From NCBI GenBank assembly GCA_903848955.1, contig CAINHS010000015.1, positions 61,526 through 125,525 on the forward strand: a stretch of 64,000 nucleotides of DNA, written 5' to 3'. The notes under the pieces are model-generated. The model saw only the letters and a list, made by a program, of their open reading frames with translations, searched no databases and was not told the DNA's origin. Source of the stretch: an uncultured beta proteobacterium. Lineage in GTDB: Bacteria; Pseudomonadota; Gammaproteobacteria; Burkholderiales; Rhodocyclaceae. This document shows, piece by piece, positions 1-8,172 of the stretch. A program made the translations under genes and the position numbers. Each line of letters starts with the position of its first letter. Position 1 is the stretch's first letter.

Positions 1-746
1 TGGTCGGGGGCGACCTCGTAGAAGCGCTGGCGGATCTTGCCGGCGTCGTGCTGTTCCAGCAGCGTGACGCGCTGCGGCTGGCGCATGAACTGCCGGCTCA
101 GGCTGGCGATGCCTTCGGGATAGGTGGCGGAAAACAGCAGCGTCTGCCGCTCCTTCGGGCAGGCTTTGGCGACGACTACGATGTCGTCGAAGAAGCCCAT
201 GTCCAGCATGCGGTCGGCCTCGTCCAGCACCAGGGTATTGAGTGCCGCCAGGTCGAGGCTGGCACGCTGCAGGTGGTCCATGATGCGACCCGGCGTACCG
301 ACCACCACATGGGCGCCGTGTTCCAGGCTGGACATCTGCGGCCGCATGGTGCTGCCACCGCACAGGGTCAGCACCTTGATATTGTCCTCGCCGCGGGCCA
401 GGCGGCGGATTTCCTGGCTCACCTGGTCGGCCAGTTCCCGCGTCGGGCACAGCACCAGCGCCTGCACCGCGAAACGGCGCGGGTTGAGTTTCGCCAGCAG
501 ACTCAGCGCAAACGCCGCCGTCTTGCCGCTGCCGGTCTTGGCCTGCACGATCAGGTCGTGGCCGGCCAGCGCCAGCGGCAGGCTCGCGGCCTGGACCGGC
601 GTCATCTGGCGGTAACCCAGGTGCTCGAGGTTCGCCAGCGCGGCGGGAGCCAGCGGCAACTGATCGAAAGACAGATTGGGGGCGGTATCGGTGTCCGGAG
701 GCGCAATGACCGGCGCGTCTTCGACGGTGTCGGGGGAAGGATTCAT
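1..746 (-). CDS. dbpA: ATP-dependent RNA helicase DbpA, N-terminal part (runs off the window)
   Basis: DEAD-box RNA helicase of the DbpA branch, which in Escherichia coli remodels 23S rRNA during 50S assembly. The 248 residues present start with a Pro/Asp-rich tail of about 25 residues, then show the Q motif (MTPVQAASLP), Walker A (AKTGSGKT), motif Ia (PTRELADQV), motif Ib (TPGRIMDHLQ), the DEAD variant (LDEADRMLDMGF) and motif III (FSATYP). CPTRELADQV and LTLCGG are shared with E. coli DbpA. The second RecA domain and the rRNA-binding domain lie beyond position 1. No clear Shine-Dalgarno precedes the ATG at 746; a TATAAT-like hexamer and three hairpin repeats lie immediately upstream. Confidence 0.93.
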   Translation of the reverse strand, partial: MNPSPDTVEDAPVIAPPDTDTAPNLSFDQLPLAPAALANLEHLGYRQMTPVQAASLPLALAGHDLIVQAKTGSGKTAAFALSLLAKLNPRRFAVQALVLCPTRELADQVSQEIRRLARGEDNIKVLTLCGGSTMRPQMSSLEHGAHVVVGTPGRIMDHLQRASLDLAALNTLVLDEADRMLDMGFFDDIVVVAKACPKERQTLLFSATYPEGIASLSRQFMRQPQRVTLLEQHDAGKIRQRFYEVAPD

Positions 747-751
747 GCGCA

Positions 752-757
752 ATTATA
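752..757 (-). promoter_or_regulatory. Candidate -10 box of dbpA
   Basis: A perfect TATAAT on the minus strand ends 5 bases before the dbpA start codon. If it is used, the transcript would begin at or next to the ATG and be leaderless or almost so. No good -35 hexamer is visible at the usual spacing, because that place is taken by the first hairpin repeat. Confidence 0.3.
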
Positions 758-882
758 TGTCCTCGGGCACTTGGCCCGAGGACGGTATCCACCCGGATAT
801 GTCCTCGGGCACTTGGCCCGAGGACGGTATCCACCCGGATATGTCCTCGGGCACTTGGCCCGGGGACGGTATCCACCCGGAT
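757..882. repeat. Triplicated 42-bp tandem repeat with internal hairpins
   Basis: Three head-to-tail copies of a 42-bp unit lie at 757-798, 799-840 and 841-882. The first two are identical and the third differs by one base. Each unit holds an inverted repeat of GTCCTCGGGC around a 5-base loop. The block fills most of the gap between dbpA and its upstream neighbour. There is no T-tract, so it is not a standard terminator. With no unique spacers it is not a CRISPR array. Nothing else is seen in 747-911. Confidence 0.95.
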
Positions 883-911
883 AGTCCCTGGCCGCCCTGC
901 CCCGCCTAAGG

Positions 912-1316
912 CTAGGCGGCGCGATCAATCGTCTGCGTGAAGACGTCCTCCAGCATGGCGCGCGCCTTGCCGAAATCCAGCACGGCGTCCTCGTAGGCCT
1001 CTCGCGCCAGCGTGTAGGCTTCCACCAGTTCGCTATTGATGCCTTCGCCATGCACGCGCCGGTATAGTTCCCGGCATTCGTCGAACAACCGGTCCGCCAA
1101 CAGGCGACGGCGCATGTAGATGCGCGCGCCCTGCTGCGGCCACGGGCTCATCTCGGCGTAAGCGGGGACGCGGGTGCGCTGCAACGTGGCGAAATCCCCC
1201 TGCAGCAGTTGCCACATGCCGGCCCAGTCGGGCGCCGCATCGCCCACGGGGGCATAGCCGAAGCGCCCGAGCCCGGCAACCTCGCCCTCAAGCAGGCTTT
1301 CAGGTGAGGCCGGCAT
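912..1316 (-). CDS. Hypothetical protein, partner of the PaaA-like protein
   Basis: A 134-residue protein that I do not recognise. It is mostly charged and aromatic, with an Arg-rich centre (GARIYMRRRLLADRLF) and a probably helical C-terminal half; no signal peptide, membrane segment or metal motif is visible. Its ATG lies one base after the stop of the PaaA-like gene, so the two are almost certainly co-transcribed and perhaps translationally coupled. It may be a subunit or chaperone of that di-iron protein, but this rests on position only. The reading frame is clean to its stop at 912. Confidence 0.75.
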   Translation of the reverse strand: MPASPESLLEGEVAGLGRFGYAPVGDAAPDWAGMWQLLQGDFATLQRTRVPAYAEMSPWPQQGARIYMRRRLLADRLFDECRELYRRVHGEGINSELVEAYTLAREAYEDAVLDFGKARAMLEDVFTQTIDRAA

Positions 1317-1317
1317 G

Positions 1318-2124
1318 TCAGGCCGACGTCATCGCTTCGGCTTCGTAGCCCATGCGCATGTCGTAGTCGGCTTCGACGCCGGCGGGCACGACGAGGCCGA
1401 CTTCCTTGAGCCGGGAGTCGAGCAGTTCCATGTATTCGGCCTGCAGTTCCTCCGGCTTCTTCACCTTGATGCCGTACTCGTAATAGATGTCGAACATCTG
1501 CGATTTGCTGTCGCCGGCCGACGGCCGGCCGTAGAAGCCGAGTCCCATCTTCATGAACTTGGGAATGCGCTCCTGCATGAATTCGCGCGTCTTCTCGCCG
1601 CCGAACTCGATGCAGCGCTTGGAGGCCCAGACACCGAAAGCCAGGTGGCCGAACTCCTCCTTGTGGATGCGCACATTGACCCGCGCCCAGGGCAGGTAGG
1701 AGCATTCGCGGTACTGACCGAGGAAAGCCACGGCCGCCGGCGTCACCACCGTCGAAAACAGGGCCACATCCTCCCAGCAGTCGAAGAACTTCGACCAGTT
1801 CTCCTTGCGGAAGCCGTTGATGACGTTGACCTTCTTCGGATCCGGATTGTCCGGATTGTGCGAAAGCTCGTGGAGCCGGGCATCGACGTCGACACCCAGA
1901 TCCTGCAGCAGGTTCCAGACATAGAACGCGTGCCCCATCTCCTCGAACACCTTCTTCGACAGGCGATAGGCTTCTTCCGGACGCGTGGCGTAGCGATGAT
2001 TCTCGGCCACGCGCTGACCGCCGGCGTACTCCGAATCGGCCTGGAAGCACATCAGGTTGATCAGGGCCTTCCTGTAGTCCTCGGGCAGGACATCACCCTT
2101 GTCGTAAGTCTTGAACGTGCTCAT
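1318..2124 (-). CDS. Ferritin-like di-iron protein of the phenylacetyl-CoA epoxidase (PaaA) family
   Basis: A 268-residue protein resembling PaaA, the di-iron subunit of phenylacetyl-CoA epoxidase. Two ExxH iron motifs are visible (FEEMGHAFY near residue 70 and KEEFGHLAFG near residue 165), with candidate partner glutamates in QADSEY and CWEDVALFS. The start at 2124 is preferred over one 9 codons upstream because GGAGAG lies 6 bases before it. PaaB, C, D, E and the other phenylacetate genes are absent, so the substrate is unknown. The adjacent small gene and the divergent ferredoxin-reductase-like gene may form an oxygenase with it. The family is clear and the function is not. Confidence 0.85.
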   Translation of the reverse strand: MSTFKTYDKGDVLPEDYRKALINLMCFQADSEYAGGQRVAENHRYATRPEEAYRLSKKVFEEMGHAFYVWNLLQDLGVDVDARLHELSHNPDNPDPKKVNVINGFRKENWSKFFDCWEDVALFSTVVTPAAVAFLGQYRECSYLPWARVNVRIHKEEFGHLAFGVWASKRCIEFGGEKTREFMQERIPKFMKMGLGFYGRPSAGDSKSQMFDIYYEYGIKVKKPEELQAEYMELLDSRLKEVGLVVPAGVEADYDMRMGYEAEAMTSA

Positions 2125-2175
2125 TGCGGCTCTCCGGAATAGGTCGGCCAAGGCTTGCCGGCCAGGCCATGATGC

Positions 2176-2189
2176 GATACATTTGTATC
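2176..2189. promoter_or_regulatory. Palindromic operator candidate in a divergent AT-rich promoter region
   Basis: A perfect 14-bp palindrome, GATACA-TT-TGTATC, is followed 18 bases later by another TGTATCA half-site at 2208-2214. Both lie in an AT-rich stretch (about 2170-2255) between the divergent PaaA-like and flavoprotein genes, in contrast to the GC-rich surroundings. This looks like the binding site of a dimeric repressor controlling both genes. No regulator gene is adjacent. Confidence 0.5.
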
Positions 2190-2295
2190 AATAATATTCA
2201 ATGCTAGTGTATCATTTAAACCCTGTCAATTCAAATCAGGATATTTCGATAACCATGTTTCCGCTCAGGTATCCGGCAAACGATCGCGCCCGCAG

Positions 2296-3615
2296 GTGCT
2301 GCAAGCAGTGAGCGCGCCCTTGCATATCGCCATCGTCGGCGCCGGCCCTTCCGGTTGCTACGTCGCCGATGCCCTCGGACGCAAGCTGCCCGGCGCCCGC
2401 ATCGACGTTTTCGACCGCCTGCCGACACCCTTCGGCCTGGTGCGCGGCGGCGTCGCGCCGGACCATCAGGGCACCAAGAACATCGCGCGCCAGTTCGAAC
2501 GCATCCTGGGCAAGGAAGGCGTGCGCTTCCTCGGCAACATCGCCATCGGTCGCGACCTTGCCTACGCCGAACTCAAGGAGGCCTACGACGTGCTGGTCAT
2601 CGCCACCGGCGCGCTGCAGGACCGCCGGCTCGGCATCCCCGGCGAAGACCTCGACGCCGTCTATGGTTCGGGCCGGTTCGTGGCCTGGTACAACGGCATC
2701 CCGGATGGCCGCGACCTTGATCCACGGCTTGACGGCAAGTCGCTCGCCATCGTCGGCAACGGCAATGTGGCGCTCGACATTGCCCGCCTGCTGGCAAAGA
2801 CGACAGAGGAACTGGCGGACTCGGACCTCTGCGCCCATGCGCGCGCCGCCTTCGAAGCCGCCGCCATCGAGGACATCTGGCTGATCGGCCGGCGCGGACC
2901 GCTCGAGGCCAGCTTTACGGCCGTTGAACTGGCCGAACTCGGCAACTTGTCGCGCGCTGCCATCCTGGTGGACGCCGGCCAGTTGCCGCCGGCACTGCCC
3001 GGGGAGTCGCAGGACAGCCAGGGAAAGCTGGTCGAACTGCTGCGAGACTTCGCCGGGCATGGCGAGCAACGCGAAAAGGCCCTGCGTATTCACTTTGCAT
3101 TCAACGCGGCACCGCTGGCCATCCGCGGCGAAGGCCGTGCACGCGAACTGGTACTGGCAAGGACGCGCAGCGAAAACGGCCAGGCGATAGCCGGCGGCGA
3201 AACCTTCAGCATCGCGGCCGACACCGTCATCAGCGCCATCGGCTACCGCAGCACGTCTTTCCCCGGCCTGCCCTTCGACGCCGTGCGCGGCGTGGTCGCC
3301 AATGACCGGGGACGCGTCGAACCCGGTGTCTACACCGCCGGCTGGTGCAAGCGCGGTCCGCAGGGCGTGGTGCCCGCCAACCGCGCCGATGCGCTGGCGG
3401 TGGCCGACCTGATCCTGGCCGACCTCGCCGGCCGCGAGCCCTCGGCCAAGACAGGCGGTGCGCTGATCGATGCCTTGCTTGCCGGACGCGGCGCGTGCCG
3501 CGTCGACCTCGGCGGCTGGCAGAAGATCAATGCCGCGGAAGTCGCCGCAGGACAAGGACGCCCGCGCGAGAAGCTGGTGCGCCTTGAAGACCTGCTGATT
3601 GCCGCCGGGAGCTGA
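2296..3615 (+). CDS. FAD-dependent ferredoxin/adrenodoxin reductase-like protein
   Basis: A 439-residue flavoprotein resembling mitochondrial adrenodoxin reductase and actinobacterial FprA, which pass electrons from NADPH to a ferredoxin. The FAD-binding VGAGPSGCY is at the N-terminus, followed by the family's PFGLVRGGVAPDHQGTK. A second dinucleotide motif (IVGNGNVALDIARLL) lies near residue 152, and the C-terminal FAD loop contains YTAGWCKRGPQG. The start is GTG, either 2296 or 2308; neither has a strong Shine-Dalgarno. A short ORF from the ATG at 2255 ends at 2311, overlapping both. It is divergent from the PaaA-like gene across a palindrome and may supply that oxygenase with electrons; this is inference. 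Confidence 0.88.
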   Translation: MLQAVSAPLHIAIVGAGPSGCYVADALGRKLPGARIDVFDRLPTPFGLVRGGVAPDHQGTKNIARQFERILGKEGVRFLGNIAIGRDLAYAELKEAYDVLVIATGALQDRRLGIPGEDLDAVYGSGRFVAWYNGIPDGRDLDPRLDGKSLAIVGNGNVALDIARLLAKTTEELADSDLCAHARAAFEAAAIEDIWLIGRRGPLEASFTAVELAELGNLSRAAILVDAGQLPPALPGESQDSQGKLVELLRDFAGHGEQREKALRIHFAFNAAPLAIRGEGRARELVLARTRSENGQAIAGGETFSIAADTVISAIGYRSTSFPGLPFDAVRGVVANDRGRVEPGVYTAGWCKRGPQGVVPANRADALAVADLILADLAGREPSAKTGGALIDALLAGRGACRVDLGGWQKINAAEVAAGQGRPREKLVRLEDLLIAAGS

Positions 3616-3680
3616 CGCCGGCCACTCGTTTCAGTCGCGGGAATCTGGTATGGTTTTTCTTTCAAGCCGGCTCCCCGTCG

Positions 3681-4421
3681 ATGAAGATTGCCGTTCTCTC
3701 GGACATTCACAGCAATCTCGAAGCATTACTGGCCTGCCTTGCCCATGCCGGACGCGAGGGTGCCGCTCTGCATGTCTTTCTCGGCGACCTGGTCGGCTAT
3801 GGCGCCGATCCCGTCGCCTGTCTCGACCTGTTGGCGGATCTTGCGGACAAGGGCGCCCTGCTGGTCAGGGGCAATCATGACGAGGCGGCGCTGGGCGGTT
3901 TGTGCGCCGACATGAATCCCGCCGCCCGCGAAGCGACCTACTGGACGCGCGCCCGGTTGCACCCGGCGCAACGCCGGTTCCTTGAGGCGCTGCCACTCAC
4001 CCGGCGTCGCGCCGATCTATTTTTCGTTCATGCCAGCGCCGCTGCGCCGGCCAACTGGGATTACGTCACCAGCCCCGTGCAGGCCGCGCACTGCATGGAC
4101 GCGTCCGCGGCGGCAGTGACATTCGCCGGGCATGTGCACCAGCAGTCGCTGTTCTTCTCCGCCGCAGGCAGCGTGCGTGCATTCCACCCGGTACCGGGCG
4201 TGCCCATCCCGCTGTCCGGGCGCCGGCGCTGGCTGGCAATTGCCGGATCCGTCGGCCAGCCGCGCGACGGCAACAGCGCCGCAGCCTATGCGCTTTACGA
4301 TGAAGAAGAGCGCGAACTGACCTTTTTCCGCGTACCCTACGACCACGCCACGGCGGCGCGCAAGATCCTCGCCGCCGGCCTGCCCGGGCGGCTGGCATGG
4401 CGCCTGCAACGGGGGGAATGA
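3681..4421 (+). CDS. Calcineurin-like metallophosphoesterase
   Basis: A 246-residue cytoplasmic phosphoesterase with the metal-binding motifs in order: SDIHSN at the N-terminus, GDLVGYG near residue 35, GNHDE near 65, an FVHASAA histidine near 116 and GHVH near 152. The single-domain form resembles YfcE/MJ0936-type phosphodiesterases; the substrate cannot be deduced. Its stop codon abuts the ATG of the next gene, a kinase with a universal stress domain, so the pair forms one transcription unit. It might act on a phosphorylated or nucleotide signal linked to the kinase, but that is speculation. Confidence 0.9.
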   Translation: MKIAVLSDIHSNLEALLACLAHAGREGAALHVFLGDLVGYGADPVACLDLLADLADKGALLVRGNHDEAALGGLCADMNPAAREATYWTRARLHPAQRRFLEALPLTRRRADLFFVHASAAAPANWDYVTSPVQAAHCMDASAAAVTFAGHVHQQSLFFSAAGSVRAFHPVPGVPIPLSGRRRWLAIAGSVGQPRDGNSAAAYALYDEEERELTFFRVPYDHATAARKILAAGLPGRLAWRLQRGE

Positions 4422-5813
4422 ATGGATAGCGCAGGCCATCTCAAGCCGGGCGCGGAGATCGCCGGTTACCGCGTGCAGCAGAAGGCGCACGAGGGCGGCA
4501 TGGCCGTGCTCTACCGCGTCGAACCGGCAAACGGCGGCGAAGCCTGCCTGCTGAAGATGCCGAAGCTGGGTTTCGGCAGCCACCCGGCTTGCTATGCCGG
4601 CTTTGATGTCGAGCAGATGATACTGGGGCGGGTTGCCGGGCCTCATGTGCCGCGGCTGCTGGCCAAGGGCGAGGGTGATTTCGGGCCGTACCTGATCATC
4701 GAAAGCATTGCCGGCACGCCGCTGGCGGAGTATGCCCGCCGCGCGCCGCTGCCGGCCGGCGAAGTCGCCCGTCTCGGCGCGGCACTGGCGTCGGCGCTGC
4801 ACGATCTGCACCGCCAGGACGTGGTGCACCACGACCTCAAACCGGCGCATGTGATCCTGCGGCCGGGCGGCGAGGCGGTGCTCATCGATTTCGGGCTGGG
4901 CTTTCACGGCCACCTGCCCGATCTGGTGGAAGCCGAATCCGACCGGCCGCTGGGCACCCCGGCCTACATTTCGCCGGAACAGCTGGCCGGCCTGCGCGGC
5001 GATCCGCGCAGCGATGTGTTCTCGCTCGGCGTGATGCTCTACCTGCTGGCGACGGGCCGGCTGCCTTTCGGCGAACCGGCGAGCGCGGCCGGCATGCGCC
5101 GGCGCCTCTACCTTGACGCGGTGCCGCCGCGCCGCATCCGCGACGACCTGCCGCAGTGGCTGCAGGAAATCATCCTGCACTGCCTCGAAGTGCGGGCAGA
5201 GGCGCGTTACGCGACGGCGGCGCAGGTGGCGCACGATCTGCGGCATCCGGACCAGATCGCCCTGACCGAACGCGGCCGTCGTCTGACGCGGTCAGGGCCG
5301 CTGAAGGCGGCAAAGCGCTGGCTGGCGGCGCTGGCCGCGCCGCCTCTGCTGCGCAAGCCGCCGGGCGCGCATCTGGCGCAGGCGCCGCATGTTCTTGTCG
5401 CGGTGGATACCGGCTGCAACAGCGAACCCCTGTTCCAGGCCCTGCGCGACGCAGTGCAGCGGATCATCGGCGGCGGACCCGACTGGCGCGTCAGTTGCGT
5501 CAGCGTCCTGGAACCGTCGCTGCTCACCGAACAGGAGGAAGCGGCCGAGATCATGCGTTCGCTGCGCTTGCAGCGGCTGATCGAACTGCACCACTGGGCG
5601 CAGCCCCTCGGCCTGCAGCAGGAACGCCTGCGTTTTCATGTTCTGGAAGGCGGCGATGCGGCGACCCGGCTGCTCGAGCACGCCCGCAGCAGCCATGCCG
5701 ATCACGTCGTGATGGGCGCGCGCGGCAGTTCAGGCCTGCGGCGATTTCTCGGCAGCGTGTCCTCGCGCGTCGCAGCGGAGGCACCGTGCTCGGTCACCGT
5801 GGTGCGCGTTTGA
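4422..5813 (+). CDS. Ser/Thr protein kinase fused to a universal stress protein domain
   Basis: A 463-residue cytoplasmic fusion protein. Residues about 13-270 form a Hanks-type kinase: Gly-loop variant HEGGMAVLYR, candidate lysine in LLKMPK, catalytic loop HHDLKPAHVIL (HHD in place of HRD), metal-binding IDFGLG, APE variant SPEQL and DVFSLGVMLYLL. A linker leads to a UspA-like domain from about residue 322 (HVLVAVDTG) to the C-terminus, with the nucleotide-binding pattern GARGSSGLRRFLGSVSSRV. The gene directly follows the phosphoesterase. UspA domains often bind ATP or AMP, so the kinase may sense energy state; this is inference. No transmembrane segment is seen. Confidence 0.92.
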   Translation: MDSAGHLKPGAEIAGYRVQQKAHEGGMAVLYRVEPANGGEACLLKMPKLGFGSHPACYAGFDVEQMILGRVAGPHVPRLLAKGEGDFGPYLIIESIAGTPLAEYARRAPLPAGEVARLGAALASALHDLHRQDVVHHDLKPAHVILRPGGEAVLIDFGLGFHGHLPDLVEAESDRPLGTPAYISPEQLAGLRGDPRSDVFSLGVMLYLLATGRLPFGEPASAAGMRRRLYLDAVPPRRIRDDLPQWLQEIILHCLEVRAEARYATAAQVAHDLRHPDQIALTERGRRLTRSGPLKAAKRWLAALAAPPLLRKPPGAHLAQAPHVLVAVDTGCNSEPLFQALRDAVQRIIGGGPDWRVSCVSVLEPSLLTEQEEAAEIMRSLRLQRLIELHHWAQPLGLQQERLRFHVLEGGDAATRLLEHARSSHADHVVMGARGSSGLRRFLGSVSSRVAAEAPCSVTVVRV

Positions 5814-5932
5814 CGAAGAAGCCGACGCCGCCTGCCCGATATTCCCAAGAACTTCAATTCCTGAATTACACTGGCCGCGGCAAGGTCATTTCACGTTGCG
5901 TACTCGTCGTACCCTACAAAGGAGACTTCAAG

Positions 5933-6388
5933 ATGAATGCACTCAAGCACCTGTTGCTCGCCATCACCGGCTGCGGCCTGATGTCTTTCGCCGGCGGCGT
6001 ATTGGCGCAGGAAACACCGGCGGCAGCGCCGGCCGGCGTCAAGCTGGTCGAGGCCAAGGCGGTCCAGGACCTGCAGGCCAAGGGCGCCCTGATCGTAGAC
6101 ACCCGCAAAGCCGGCGAATTCGCCGAAGGCACCATCAAGGGGGCGATCTCGGTGCCCTACGATCCGGAGAAGAGCGCCAAGGACGTCAGCTTCGATGCCA
6201 GTCAGGACAAGTTCGACATGAGCAAGCTGGCGGACAAGAGCAAGGACATCGTCGTCTTCTGCAATTCCGGCACCTGCTGGAAATCCTACAAAGCCGCCAT
6301 CACTCTGGCCAAGAACGGCTACAAGAATTTGCACTGGTACCGCAACGGCTTCCCTGACTGGAAGGCACGCAAACTGCCCACGGAATAA
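5933..6388 (+). CDS. Exported single-domain rhodanese
   Basis: A 151-residue protein with a signal peptide of about 25 residues (hydrophobic core, AQA-like cleavage region) followed by one rhodanese domain. Visible features are LIVDTRKAGEFAEG and the active-site loop VVFCNSGTCWKS with the catalytic cysteine, plus a second cysteine four positions on. It should act in the periplasm on sulfane sulfur, as thiosulfate or polysulfide sulfurtransferase or carrier; the donor is unknown. The start at 5933 is set by AAAGGAGA 7 bases upstream. A rho-independent terminator follows at 6417-6447. The 119-base gap before it shows no convincing promoter hexamers. Confidence 0.9.
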   Translation: MNALKHLLLAITGCGLMSFAGGVLAQETPAAAPAGVKLVEAKAVQDLQAKGALIVDTRKAGEFAEGTIKGAISVPYDPEKSAKDVSFDASQDKFDMSKLADKSKDIVVFCNSGTCWKSYKAAITLAKNGYKNLHWYRNGFPDWKARKLPTE

Positions 6389-6416
6389 CTGCACGCGGCG
6401 ATCTGCCCGTAACACC

Positions 6417-6447
6417 CGCGCCGCCAGCCGGCGCGTTTGTTTTGTTT
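6417..6447 (+). terminator. Rho-independent terminator after the rhodanese gene
   Basis: A 7-bp stem, CGCGCCG/CGGCGCG, around a 5-base loop is followed by TTTGTTTTGTTT. It separates the rhodanese gene from the YeiH-type transporter gene, so the latter needs its own promoter or read-through. Confidence 0.8.
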
Positions 6448-6475
6448 ACATGCGGCAAGGGGAGGAGACAGAATC

Positions 6476-8161
6476 ATGATCTATACAAAAAAATCGCCCG
6501 CACTGCTGATCATCGGCACTTTGATGCTGCTGTGGGGCTGGCTCAACGCCGGCGGCAACGTGGATGGCGTGCAGGCCTGGCTGCAGAAAAGCGCCTACTC
6601 GGATCACATGAAGGTGAAGGAGAAGTTCGACGCCGAACAGCGCGTCGCCGGCGAAATCGCCGCAGCGGAGAACAAGCCGGCAGCGGTAGTCAAAATGCCG
6701 GCATCACGCTTCGACAAGATGAAGGACAGTCAGACCCAATTGTCCTACATCATCGGCGGCACCTTCGCGGTACTGGGCCTGCTGATTCTGCTGTGGACGC
6801 CGAAGCAGGGCAGTCTCGATTACTACCTGGGGGTCGCCCCCGGCATGGCCTTCATCGTCGGCATCGCCTTCGCCGTGCGCTGGGGCCTCGATCCGGTGTT
6901 CGCCAACTGGGGCAAGGCAGTCAAGGATGCCGGCATACTTTCCTGGGATTTCGCCCACATCTTCAACCTCAACTACGTGGTGCTCGGCATCGTCCTCGGC
7001 ATCATCATCGTCAATGTCTTCAACATCCCGGACTGGGCAGCCAACGGGGTTCGTACCGCGCGATTCTTCCTCAAGACCGGCGTCATCCTGCTCGGCGTGC
7101 TCTACAGCGCGGCGGAACTGGCCCAACTGGGAGGGCTGTCGGTGATCATGATCGGCGTCTTCGTGCTCGGTTCGGTGGGGGTCGTGCTGTTCATGGGCCG
7201 GCGCATGAACGCCGGCAACTCGATGACCGGCATCCTCGCCGCCGGCGTCGGCGTCTGCGGCGTTTCCGCCTCGGTGGCTGCGGCACCCGTGGTGCAGGCG
7301 AAGGCGGTGGAGATCGCCTATACCATCGGCACCATTCTGGTATGGGGCGTCGGCTGCATGTTCATCTTCCCGACCATAGGCCATCTGCTCAACATGGGAC
7401 CGGTGCAGTTCGGTGCCTGGGCCGGCACCGGCATCCTCAACTCGGCGCAGGTGGCGGGCGCGGCACTGGCCTTCGACCCGAACGGGATCGAAACACTGAA
7501 GGTGGCGGAAATCTTCAACATAACGCGCGTGCTGTTCCTGCCCATCATCGTGGTCTGGCTCGCCGCCTGGTACGTCAAGCACGAGGAAGGCGCGGAGAGG
7601 GTGGACCTGAAGCAGGTGCTGTTCGCCAAGTTCCCTGTCTTCGTGCTCGGCTTCCTCGGCCTCTTCATCCTCAGTTCGCTGGGCCTGTTCGCCCCCGCCG
7701 GCCACTATCAGGGCAAGTACTTCGGCCCCGGCGAGGTGAAGGAAGACCAGTTCCTCAAGGGCAAGGAAACCCGCGCCCTCGAAGCGGAACTGCCCAAGGC
7801 GCGCAATCCCGCAGAAACGCTGGCGCTGCAGGACCTCATCGCCAACCGCAAGCTGAGCAACCGCGAGCAGGACAACACCCTCAAAGGCGTCGCCACAATC
7901 AAGGATCTTGACCCGCTGGCCAAGAGCGCCATCGAGAAGGCAAGCAAGGCCGCCTGGCATACGTCGAAGATCATCAGCGCCTTCCGCGACTGGATCGCCT
8001 GGCTCTTCGCCATCGGTCTCACCGGCCTCGGCATGCAGATCACGGTCAAGGCGCTGAAACAGGCCGGCGGCAAGCCGCTCATCATCGGCGGCATTGTCGG
8101 CACCATCAAGGCGCTCGGCTCGCTCGCCGTCGTACTCTTGTTCGTCCGCGAATTCGTCTAA
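6476..8161 (+). CDS. Long YeiH-family putative sulfate exporter
   Basis: A 561-residue multi-spanning inner-membrane protein. The core from about residue 110 to 430 matches the YeiH/UPF0324 family (RTARFFLKTGVILLGVLY; glycine-rich GNSMTGILAAGVGVCGVSAS; paired membrane segments), annotated as putative sulfate exporters on limited evidence. It is much longer than the usual 340-350 residues: there is an extra N-terminal membrane segment with a charged loop, and a hydrophilic insert at about 425-500. The start at 6476 has GGGGAGGAG upstream. Close spacing to a 42-residue membrane peptide and a UspA gene suggests an operon. In a sulfur oxidiser it could export sulfur oxyanions; that is inference. 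Confidence 0.85.
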   Translation: MIYTKKSPALLIIGTLMLLWGWLNAGGNVDGVQAWLQKSAYSDHMKVKEKFDAEQRVAGEIAAAENKPAAVVKMPASRFDKMKDSQTQLSYIIGGTFAVLGLLILLWTPKQGSLDYYLGVAPGMAFIVGIAFAVRWGLDPVFANWGKAVKDAGILSWDFAHIFNLNYVVLGIVLGIIIVNVFNIPDWAANGVRTARFFLKTGVILLGVLYSAAELAQLGGLSVIMIGVFVLGSVGVVLFMGRRMNAGNSMTGILAAGVGVCGVSASVAAAPVVQAKAVEIAYTIGTILVWGVGCMFIFPTIGHLLNMGPVQFGAWAGTGILNSAQVAGAALAFDPNGIETLKVAEIFNITRVLFLPIIVVWLAAWYVKHEEGAERVDLKQVLFAKFPVFVLGFLGLFILSSLGLFAPAGHYQGKYFGPGEVKEDQFLKGKETRALEAELPKARNPAETLALQDLIANRKLSNREQDNTLKGVATIKDLDPLAKSAIEKASKAAWHTSKIISAFRDWIAWLFAIGLTGLGMQITVKALKQAGGKPLIIGGIVGTIKALGSLAVVLLFVREFV

Positions 8162-8172
8162 GGGGAACCAGC

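Noticed and set aside
757..882. Possible CRISPR array (regular direct repeats).
   Set aside because: The 42-bp units are directly contiguous with no unique spacers, and no cas operon is adjacent. The same applies to 40371-40478.
743..909. Short repeat proteins encoded by the 42-bp repeats on either strand.
   Set aside because: Unit length is a multiple of three, so frames stay open by default; the peptides are repeats of the hairpin sequence and lack start signals.
2255..2311. A leader peptide of 18 codons before the ferredoxin-reductase-like gene.
   Set aside because: No ribosome binding site or regulatory codon run is visible; the overlap with the GTG start may be chance.
2236..3555. A 439-codon open frame antisense to the ferredoxin-reductase-like gene.
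   Set aside because: The sense frame has FAD and NAD(P) motifs in the right order; the antisense frame has none.
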